Shown: one piece after another, positions 1-8,336 of the stretch | Numbering within the stretch: the stretch's first letter is position 1 | Layout of the letters: every line of letters starts with the position of its first letter | NCBI GenBank assembly: GCA_030998015.1 | Contig: JARWMV010000040.1 | Location: 82,204 to 146,203, forward strand | DNA from: Ceratorhiza oryzae-sativae | Lineage: Eukaryota > Basidiomycota > Agaricomycetes > Cantharellales > Ceratobasidiaceae | Length of the DNA stretch: 64,000 bases | Direction: 5' to 3' | The notes under the pieces: model-generated | The model's input: only the letters and a program-made list of their open reading frames with translations | What the model was told of the DNA's origin: nothing | The model's database searches: none | Position numbers and translations under genes: made by a program

Positions 1-123
1 GATAGAACAATAAAATGCACACGCAGTGCAAAAACAACAAGAGAAATCGATAAGTGGGACAGTGAGAAAGAAAAGAAATAAAGTTGGGTTTGCTGCAATC
101 ATTTTGCATGATGTAAGCAGGCT
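1..123 (+). repeat. Left terminal inverted repeat of the Tc1 element
   Basis: Starts GATAGAACAATAAAATGCAC and is the near-perfect reverse complement of 1270-1390. Length ~120 bp is longer than the 20-30 bp of classic Tc1 but common in Tc1-like subfamilies with long repeats. Confidence 0.9.
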
Positions 124-192
124 AGATCACCCACGGTTCTCTGCAACAATCTATTTCTTGTCCACAGCAATTTTACTTAGCTTTTTGGCACA

Positions 193-1215
193 ATGGTGGC
201 TGCAATATCTCCCTCAAAGTGTGCCAACATTATTTTCCTGAAACAGAAAGGCCTGACTGACTGTGCTGTGGCAAACTGACTGGGCAGGGTACATGACACT
301 ACTGTTGGTCAAATCTGGTCCAGCTATCTTAGAGGCAATGATACTTTTACACTGAAAAAAAGTACTGGTTGCCCATGTAAAACAGATGAATCTGAGGGTT
401 GCTGGGCTGCTTTGTTGATGTCTTGTGGCATTGTCAAGACTGTGGCTGAACTTAAGGACAACATTTTCCCCAATGTCAGTGCTGATACACTCCAGCGGCA
501 GTTGCACAAGCTTGGCTTCTGCATTTATCATTGACACAGAGTCCCATTCCTTAATCAGAAAAAGCATTGGAGGTGGCTGCACTTGGGGTGGTTGCATTTG
601 ACATGGGACAAGGTTGACTGGCTCAGGGTGTATTTTTCTGATGAGTCCAAGTTCCCTGTTTTTGGAGTTGGAGGGCCAAATATCTACTATAAGAAGGTTG
701 GTGACCCAGTGAAACCTGAGCATGTGAAGCAGCTTGTCAAACATGGTGGTGGCCATGTTATGGTTTGGGGGTACATCATGCCAGAGGGTGTTGGTCAATT
801 ACACCTTATAGACAGCACACTGACAGCAGCCAAATACACTGAAATCCTCTCCAACAAATTCTACCACCCCCTGCTCAAATCCCATACTTGCCCCTCCTCA
901 ATTATCTTTCAGCAAGACAACAATCCAAAGCACACTGCTCAAGTGACCAAGAAGTGGCTTCTTGATCACTGGCTCCAAGTCCTCCCTTGGCCATCAAATA
1001 GCCCAGATATGAACCTGATTGAACATGTTTGGTCATATGTTGATGCTGCTGTTCACGCTGAGAACCCCCAGCCCATGAATTGCCAGGAACTTTGGGAGGC
1101 TCTGGAGCAGCAATGGAAAAGGATCCCATCTAAATATATTCATGGTCTCTATAAGTCAATGCCCCAATGTATTGTAGCATTGGTAAAGGCTAAAGGGGGA
1201 CATACTAAGTATTGA
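193..1215 (+). pseudogene. Tc1-like DD34E transposase with two in-frame stops
   Basis: One frame runs from ATG 193 (start MVAAISPSK, a typical Tc1 N-terminus) through two helix-turn-helix-like segments to a DDE catalytic core ending at 1215, about 340 codons, normal for the family. The catalytic triad is visible: Asp in FSDESKF, Asp in FQQDNNPKH, Glu in NLIEHVW, with 34 residues between the second Asp and the Glu (DD34E). In-frame TGA stops at 277-279 and 532-534 lie in the DNA-binding half. Both are easily explained as CGA arginine codons that lost the C of a CpG. From 583 on, the frame is open, so only the N-terminal half is broken. No function is expected today. Confidence 0.88.
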
Positions 1216-1269
1216 ATTACTTGCTTGAATGTGAGTGCCTTTGTCTATCTTTTCTGGTGGTTGTGGCAG

Positions 1270-1390
1270 GCTTGCTACATCATGCAAAATGATTGCAGCA
1301 AACCCAACTTTATTTCTTTTCTTTCTCACTGTCCCACTTATCGATTTCTCTTGTTGTTTTTGCGCTGCGTGTGCATTTTGTTGTTCTATC
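1270..1390 (-). repeat. Right terminal inverted repeat of the Tc1 element
   Basis: Mirror of the left repeat, ending ...TTGTTGTTCTATC at 1390. It keeps a CpG (TGCGCTGCG) that the left arm has as TG/CA. Confidence 0.9.
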
Positions 1391-2288
1391 AGATCGCACC
1401 AATGTATGTACATAATATTGAATAATCGCTGCTAGAATTGTGAATAGTCAATTTTTCATCACGTGCTGCAATTATTTTGCTGTGCACTGTAACAACAGTA
1501 AATGCACTGCAAAACCACAAATACAAGGCTCTAACATATATGGAGTATACAGTTCAGAAGCCCTGCTTTTTGCACATTTAATGAGGTCTCAAACAACTGG
1601 ATAGACACAGTTTCAAGGCCACTCATTGCTGGAATTCTGGCAATTGTGCAAAAATCCTGCTCAGTGCCAGAATTCTGGCATTCTGGTAGAAGACGCCAGT
1701 GCCAGTGCCAGATCTGCACAAAAGTGCCAGATTCTGGCTGCAGGTGCCAGAATCTGGCAAAATTCTGGGACAGCTTCCTTGTACCACATGTGACCTGCTT
1801 GACAACAGCCAATATTTTTACTTGAACCATTATTACAACCATTTTATTTTCAGCTTGGTTGAGCATTGGTGCTCCAGGTGGGAAGTCAAGCACTGAAAGT
1901 AAGTACCCTCTCATAGGTTGTTTCCCATGGTCCTGACCAAGCTCTGGAGCTGCCCCAGCAGCAGAAAAAGTTGGCAGTGTTGTCAAGCAACTCAAGACAC
2001 ACACGTGGGAATACCTCCAAGGGTGCTGCTGGGTGGGGTGAGGCACAAGAGCATGGACAAGGTGGTCAAGAGTGAGTGCATTAGGAAGCTCAAGGTGCAC
2101 ATTGACTGATTTGGCAAGGTGGGGGTGAAGTGGGTGGTGTTATGGGTGATGGTTCATGACAATGAGGCACATTTGTACAACAGCTCTGTTTCTGTTGAAT
2201 CTAGCACAGCAGAGTGAGCAGAATTAATAGAATAAATCATAATAAATCGCTGTGTATAACTAGCTAAGAGTACAGTGCATCATATGTT
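1391..2288. other. Spacer without a recognisable gene
   Basis: No convincing coding frame. Open frames here are short and overlap on both strands. The stretch 1620-1780 is a cluster of inverted motifs, listed separately. Confidence 0.6.
1620..1780. repeat. Cluster of GCCAGAATTCTGGC-type palindromes
   Basis: The palindrome GCCAGAATTCTGGC and degenerate forms (GCCAGATTCTGGC, GCCAGAATCTGGC, GCCAGTGCCAGATCT) recur at least five times in 160 bp and can fold on each other. A looser version of the same theme (GAATTCTG, CCGAAATTCTG, GGAATTCC) occurs at about 29655-29855. Possibly the end of an unrecognised transposon. Confidence 0.55.
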
Positions 2289-2855
2289 GCAGTAGAATGT
2301 ATGTCTACTCATGCATCTTAGACCCAAAAGAGGGTGATCATGCAAGAACACCCATCTAAGATGGATCAATGTGGACCATGGAGGTTCCAGGTGGCATGAG
2401 GGATATTACAATATTCTTGATCATGATCATACTCCTGAATGTACTGATGAGAGTACTGATGAGTGTAATCATGGATGCACTCATCAGAGTAATCATGAAC
2501 ATACTCATGAATGTACTCATGAGTGTACTCATGGATGTGCTCACAAATGTACTCAGGGGTGTACTCATGAGAGTACTCATGGGAGTACTCATGAACATGC
2601 TCATGAATATACTCATGAGAGTACTCATGGGAGTACTCATGAACATGCTCATGAATGTACTCATGAATGTACTCATGGGTGTACTTATCAACAAGCTCAT
2701 GAATTTACTGATGCAAGTACTCATGAGTGTATTCCTTAACATCCTCATACATGTACTCACAAGTGTACTCATGAACATAATCATTAATATCCTTACAAAT
2801 GCATTGATGAACATATTATTGAATGTGCCCATGAATGTCAACAATATCACCACCT
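2289..2855 (+). repeat. Unnamed repeat with 12-bp minisatellite, left copy
   Basis: Begins with a unique head (GCAGTAGAATGTATGTCTAC at 2289) followed from about 2437 by some 35 imperfect tandem units of 12 bp, consensus ACTCATGAGTGT. Head and array together are found in inverted orientation at 39428-39975, so this is one repeat family with two copies in the window, not a chance simple repeat. As 12 is a multiple of 3 and the unit has no stop in several frames, long Thr-His-Glu-Cys frames appear on it; I treat these as artefacts. Confidence 0.8.
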
Positions 2856-2963
2856 CTCATACTTCTTGATTCTTATGCTGAACTTCCTTTTCATATGCAT
2901 GAGCAACATTCAATGTCAATATTTGATTATTCAATCATATGCAATTCCTCAATACTACAATTC

Positions 2964-4860
2964 TCACTCTTCCTCTTCCTGCAATTCCTCCCCCCTCTCC
3001 ACACCATCAATCAACTGTTTCCAAGTCTTTCCCTCAGGTACCACATGACCATTGTGGTCAGTATAGCTCAAGTATAAAAGCTGCTTCCACTCCAGCAACT
3101 TGGTTTTTATCTCCTCCACCATTTCCCCAATCTCCTTCACTCCAGATAAAACATCTGCAGCCTTCTGAGCCAAATGCTTCTGGAGTTTATACCCATATGC
3201 CTCTGGTTGCCCCTCAGTTTGAGCTGTAAAGGCCTCTTGATATTTGCACATGATAATTAGGGCTGCCAGGTCTGGAGGAGGGTAAGGTGATGGCTCCTGG
3301 TCAGTGACCATCTTCATGTGAGCAAATAGCAGCATGCAGTGCAAAATCAGCCATGAACAAGGGATAGAGGTATTGGTGAGTGTTTCACAATGGAAATGCT
3401 CCAGCCTTCAAGCTTGCAAGGTGCACATCATGTTGGTATGTGAATACACATGCCCACCATGGCTCCAGGTGGGCTCCAGCATGAGTGCCAAATGGACTAT
3501 GTGTGGCCTCATTGCACTGATACACAATCAATGAGTACATCATACTAAAAGCATATAAACACTTACAAAACAGTGGCAGGAGTGAGGTAGTGAGCCTCCC
3601 AATGGTAATGCTCCAGTAGATATTCAATGTCTGAGACATGAGTGCCCCATGGGTCATCTGACCAAGCACCAGTCATAGACAAAGCATCAAGGGCAGGGTC
3701 CTTAGGGCCAAGCATAGTCAACCAGAGCTTTGAACCAGAGTCAATCTGAATCCAGGTACAAGCACCAGCAGCATCAACATGATCACAAGTGATGGCTCCT
3801 GGCCCAGAAAGAAGGTGCCAGCTGGCAAACTCATGAGGAAATACTTGGAACACATTCTTCAAGGATGCACTTGACTTGAAAGCAGCTGACTGATTAGAAG
3901 ATTTGCTATCCCCATGCATTATCAGTCATGTGGAGGCATCCTGATGCATGAATCACACACCTAATCGCAGAAGGCTGAGCACAAGAGCATGTCCTGTCAT
4001 ACAGGCTCAAAATATTGAAAATCCAACCATGATTGTTGTACATATGGTCAATGATGGTTGAAATCTTGCCCTGGTGAAGTACATCTGAATGTTGGCCAGA
4101 GAGCATGCTGCTGTATGTCAGATCTGGAGCACATTAGTGTAAGAGATACCAATTATCCAACCATGTGAGAACATACCATGCACTTGAACCACTGTTGATG
4201 GGTCCATCATGCTGTCCAAATTGATGCAACCATCTTTCCCAATCCACTGCTTGCAAGCTAGTATCTCATGGGCAGAAGGGAGAATCAAGATGTTGCATTG
4301 ACTGAACTCTGCAGCAAGATCAAGGTTGTTGTTGAACACACTTGCTGACTCTAGATGTAGAGTTTGCATGACATGTGAGGGCAATGGGTGATTATCATGC
4401 AAGGCTTTGTCCAGCAGAGCAATAAACAGGTCCATGTCAGCAGTCTGTAAGTTCAATTTCAGCCTTCTTAACTATGGTAAAAGGTATATGAGCCTACCTG
4501 ATCAGGGACTTGTGGCACTAGAACCTCCTTAGTCTCAAAATGTCCAACAGATATGCAATGGAGCACCTCAATGGTATGGAATGGCTGGGCTAAAAATTAG
4601 ATCATATTTGCCCATCATGCCAATTGGCCCACCTTAGGCTCCTCATATATATCTCCAACTTCATCTAGGTCCCACTCACTTGCTGAGCAGTTGCTCAATT
4701 CCTCCTCATCTATTGGATGCAGCCTGTCAAGAGTGAACTGGGGTGGTGGGACCTTTTTTCCTGAGGTTTTTGGTTGTATATGAGAGCTCAGAGCTTCCTG
4801 GTTACAGGTACTCCCTTGAGTTGAAGATTCTGAAGCTGTTGACCCCATAGTTAGGTTATC
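2964..4860 (-). pseudogene. JmjC-like (cupin, Fe/2-oxoglutarate) gene, decayed
   Basis: Four or more minus-strand exon-like frames follow one another: an acidic, Ser-rich N-terminus (4848-4615, start MGSTASESS), then 4456-4118, 4106-3906, the most telling 3919-3563, and a C-terminal charged stretch 3344-2964. The 3919-3563 piece reads LLSGPGAITCDHVDAAG and then TWIQIDSGSKLW, close to the JmjC core in which His-x-Asp (here HVD, near 3774-3782) binds iron and a later Lys/Trp segment frames the 2-oxoglutarate pocket. A plausible distal iron His lies in the 3534-3385 stretch, but frames shift and stop there. Fungal JmjC proteins of this layout are common near transposons; function of this copy is unproven and probably lost. 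The family call is from memory of motif shape only. Confidence 0.45.
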
Positions 4861-5562
4861 AGTACACCCTTGTTCAAGAGTTCAAATGAATACTCAAAAA
4901 GGACAAGCATGAAGAAATCATCACCTGATGGCTGAGCATTCTCTAACACAGATCCCCCCCCCACCATCAATTTGTGCTTTCTTGCCAATCAATCCATCAT
5001 CTAGGAGTACTGAGTCAGTTTTAGAATGAATCTTGGGAGTGCAAACTTGCCTGAAGTTGTTTGGGTTGATGATGCAGATTGACTGCATTGGTGTTTGCCC
5101 AATAGTGAGTTAGGACATTCTGGACCTGTAGGTTAGAACATCAGAAATGTTTTTCAGGCACATACTCTCTCACACCAGGTGTTGTGGAAGGTGATAAGCT
5201 GATGAGGCCATCAAGATTGGTCCACATTGTGTCATCTATTCACAGCAAAGCCATTATGTGTTAAACCACAATTAAACAAACTAAATACAAACCTTCAATT
5301 GGGGTGTTGGTTTGTGATTCATTCCCTGTCAGTAATCCCAAATAGGTTGTGTTTGTATCATGATTCAATGGGCGACATTACCTGGTCCACTCATGGGATC
5401 AATATCTGGTATCCACCCAAAGCCTCCAGAATTGCATGAGCAACAGCCTCTGAAACCACTAATGGGTAGGACTTATTAAAATTTTACCCAACATTTTTGT
5501 GAAGGCAAACTTACCAGGCAAATCCAGATTTGCTCCAACATGGACACCCATAGGAAAAGCTT
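4861..5562. other. Spacer left of Gypsy copy A
   Basis: No supported gene. It is the left part of a locus that continues at 12225 once Gypsy copy A is removed (the target AGCTT occurs on both sides). Confidence 0.5.
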
Positions 5563-5936
5563 TGTTGTGAACTGACATGCATATATCCACTCTATAATAT
5601 TTTCTTGATTTACTACATTTTATGAGACCATTCCTCAAACATACTTGCCTTTTATGGTATATCTGTGTCATGTGATTCAGGGGATGTTCTGGACCAATAA
5701 CTGAGATGTATTTCAACTCTGATGTGAAATTCCACAGTTCCCCAGTTGCTTCTATTGCTTCTATCTCTTATTGGTCATGACTCACTGCACAGACTTGTTT
5801 GTTATGATGTGGCTTGTATCATGTATATAAACTGGGTCAAGTTTGCAGAGGACTCCTCAAGAACTTGACCTCTCATCAAATACAAGTTCTTTCTTTCTTA
5901 CTATTTTCCTTGTTGCCTGACTTGTTGTTGTTGACA
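5563..5936 (+). repeat. 5' LTR of copy A
   Basis: 374 bp, ending ...GTTGTTGACA. Starts TGTTGTGAACTGACA where the 3' LTR has TGTCACAAACTGACA; the four differences are what two ancestral CpG sites (TGTCGCGAACTGACA) give when decayed on opposite strands. Confidence 0.95.
5824..5871 (+). promoter_or_regulatory. LTR promoter: TATA box and inferred mRNA start of copy A
   Basis: TATATAA at 5824-5830; transcription would start about 30 bp further, near 5857, the first base of TCAAGAACTTGACCT (5857-5871), the segment complementary to the primer-binding site. The same arrangement is in the 3' LTR (TATATAA from 12112). The start site is inferred from spacing. Confidence 0.6.
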
Positions 5937-5938
5937 TC

Positions 5939-5953
5939 AGGTCAAGTTCTTGA
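5939..5953 (+). promoter_or_regulatory. Self-priming primer-binding site
   Basis: Two bases after the LTR lies AGGTCAAGTTCTTGA, a perfect 15-base complement of 5857-5871 inside the same LTR. It does not begin with TGG as tRNA-primed sites do. Matching sites: copy B 18917-18929 with LTR partner 18999-19013; copy C 38491-38505 with partner 38575-38589. Known Tf1/sushi-type elements prime reverse transcription with their own mRNA 5' end; the assignment here is inference. Confidence 0.75.
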
Positions 5954-6249
5954 CAATTGTAAGTCTCAGTGTCATCTGGGATACATCTGGAACACTGTTG
6001 GCATTGTCTTGAGATAACACCCTGTTGCCTTCCTCAATCCTACTCCACCTATCCACAGCCACAAGACATTGTTGCCCTATATGTGCCTCTGTGAAACCTT
6101 GTACACCTATATCAGTTGAAGTGCTACCAGTCTTCACAGACATGGCTGCTCACTGACCAAAGGTTGGGTCCCTCACACGTTGTAACAAGCTTCAGTTCTC
6201 TAATCTCTTTTGTCAACAAGAGGTGGGGTTGCTCATTGCCCTTAAGTAG

Positions 6250-7240
6250 TTGAGCAACAGAGGTCACCTTCCCATTCCAATAGACTGGGAAAGGGTCCAT
6301 TTTTCTTGTTTTATCTTGCTCTTGCTCAAGTATGTCTCTGACAGAACACATGGCCTTCAGTGGCACAGACCTTTACAGAAGACCAGCACTGCCATCTGTG
6401 TGGGTGGTTCAGACACCTATCCATCCACTGCTTCACCCTTAACTCAGTTGAAGACATTCTCAAAGAGGCCAGGCACATCAACTTTAACTGTGTGAAAATT
6501 GTCAAAGTCTGTCCCCAAAAAGTCAGACAAGCCCAACAAGCCTTTGTCACCAAGCTGGGTGCCCCTGAGTGCAAAATTTGCCATCAGGCAAATGGAGCTA
6601 CCTTCCCTGTGTGCTGCCCCTACTGGCCTAAGAAGGACAAATTTTTATACTACTACACCATCCCCTGCAACCAGCTATAAGCTGGAGAACCTTGGCCAAC
6701 AACTCCTCTGTCACCTGTTAAACACCATTGAAAACTTCCAAGACAGGTATCATTATTACCAGAATAAGTACAAAGAAACTTGTGAAAAACTTCACAAAGC
6801 TGAGGCCCGTTGCACATACCTAACCAAGTGGTTGCATGAACATCAGGAGGACTATCTATCCCTCCTCCACAACCACATCAGACTAGAAACACTAGTCCAA
6901 GAAACAACTGCACCCCACAAGTATGCCTTCCCTGTCTTCTCAACACCTTCAGACCTCCCTCACCCTACTTTTCTAAGTGGCACAGGCTTGCCAATTCAGG
7001 AAGAAGCACCCCTTCAGGCAGCCCAAATCAATCTTCCCCAAGGAGGCACTCCTCCAGGATCAAACTGAACTTAAGAGGGTGGAACCCCCATATTGCTGCC
7101 AAGACACAAAAAGTTGGGATTTGGATGATATGTGGTTGAGATTTGGGGGCATTAAAAACTTTGAAATATATAGACTTGTGCAGGGTACAGAAATCTTCTA
7201 CTATCAAAATAGCCCTCAGTTCCCTGTAATTCCTTATCAC
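6250..7240 (+). pseudogene. Pre-gag Cys-rich / coiled-coil reading frames, copy A
   Basis: Three successive overlapping frames, each conserved in copies B and C. The first (to 6680) has a zinc-finger-like pattern: DQHCHLCGWFRHLSIHC near the start and ECKICH...CCPYWPKK near the end. The second (6499-7068) is rich in Leu, Lys, Glu and Gln around LENLGQQLLCHLL and looks coiled coil. The third (about 6977-7240) reads KSWDLDDMWLRFGG. Because the same frame order occurs in all three copies it predates them. It could be one ancient protein broken by frameshifts in the shared ancestor, an intron-containing gene, or separate small ORFs. Starts are not clear: an upstream TGA (6339-6341) closes the first frame in A. 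Confidence 0.5.
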
Positions 7241-8336
7241 CTCCTTGGGTGGCTCAGGTACCCCCCAAGTACAACCCTCCTCCAGCATGACCCAGCCACT
7301 ACCAACCACCACCACTACCACTAGTGGGTCCACCACAAAAGTTAAAATGGCTGCCCCTCAAAAATTCAATGGCACAAAGCGTGAGGATGCTATTTCATTC
7401 AGAATTGCATGTGCTCGATACATCAATACAAATATGAGTGGGCACTTGGCTGACCAAGTGGTTGCCTTTATCACATCTTATCTTGAAGGGTCTGCAGCTG
7501 AATAGGTCAACTCATACAAGGAATTTGAAATCCTAAATCCTGGAACTGCAATCCCATGGCTTCACAACACCAACCTGTTTTGGCAGGAATTCACCACCCA
7601 TTATGGGGACTTGAACTGCACTGAAAATAACTGTGATAAATGGCGGAAACTGAAACAATCCAAGACAGTTCAAGACTATCTCACCCTATTCAACCTACAC
7701 TCGACGGGGCTCAACTACAATGACACTGCCATGTGTGACCAATTCCATGATGGCCTGTCATCCAATGTAACAGACAGCATGGTGGCCCAAAATTATGACC
7801 CCTGCACCAAAACCTTTGCCCAGCTCACTCAGTGGGCCCTGGAAATTGATTGCCACCTCATCTTGTTTGGCAGCAAAAGGACATCCCATGGGGGTAGTAA
7901 GTCCAGCAGCAACAATGCCTTGTCCAGTAGGCCAGCAACAACCTCCCAAAGCAATCCCCAAAGGGGAAAATTCAAGAATGGGGAGCAGATATATAAGATC
8001 AAGGATGGCAAGGCAGTAAAAGGCTAAATTGTGGCCATTGGGCCCAACACCAAGGGTTTCACAGTTCCTACCATCTGGTATGATGGTAGCAACTCCAATG
8101 TCCAAGAGTCCTTTAAGGACATAAAGAGGGATAACCATCCACCAGCGGCCCCCAAGGCAAAAGATCCAGACACAATGGACCTGGACAGCGCAGGAAAAGG
8201 AAAAGGGACAAACACCTGTTACAACTGTGGGGGGTGTGGCCACACTGCTGCCAAATGTCCCTCAGCCAAGATGTCAGGTTACAAGGTAGTTGTAGAGGAT
8301 GTAGAAGCGGCTGGCAATGAGTTGGTAAAAGAATGA
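7233..8336 (+). pseudogene. Gag of copy A, N-terminally deleted
   Basis: Frame homologous to copies B and C from the Ser/Thr/Gln-rich linker onward (VQPSSS...), through the capsid-like region (SYLEGSAAEW in relatives) to a CCHC zinc knuckle CYNCGGCGHTAAKC near 8215. The start codon and roughly the first 100 residues are gone. In-frame stops: TAG 7503-7505 (Trp in B and C) and TAA 8025-8027 (Gln in B). It retains CGA (7415-7417) where B and C have TGA. Its TGA stop (8334-8336) overlaps the pol start in ATGA. Confidence 0.85.

Larger units (their letters stand above)
1..1390 (+). mobile_element. Tc1/mariner-type DNA transposon, inactive copy
   Basis: A complete-looking element bounded by inverted repeats of about 120 bp: the first ~123 bases match the reverse complement of 1270-1390 almost base for base. 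Between them lies a single broken DD34E transposase. One arm mismatch is TG in the left arm against CG in the right (near base 28), the CpG-decay pattern seen across the island. The left flank is outside the window and the right flank does not start with TA, so the usual TA target duplication cannot be checked. Copies with intact transposase could exist elsewhere in the genome. Confidence 0.88.

Noticed and set aside
2371..2739. Open frame of Thr-His-Glu-Cys repeats on the 12-bp array (and its twin at 39463-39771)
   Set aside because: Several frames on both strands are open simply because a 12-bp stop-free unit repeats; there is no ATG in good context and no homology.
2964..4860. TET/JBP-type cytosine oxygenase (known companions of KDZ elements)
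   Set aside because: The motif is HVD in a JmjC-like context (SGSKLW), not the HRD/HxD context of TET/JBP.
5939..5953. tRNA primer-binding site
   Set aside because: No TGG start, and a perfect 15-base complement exists inside the LTR itself.
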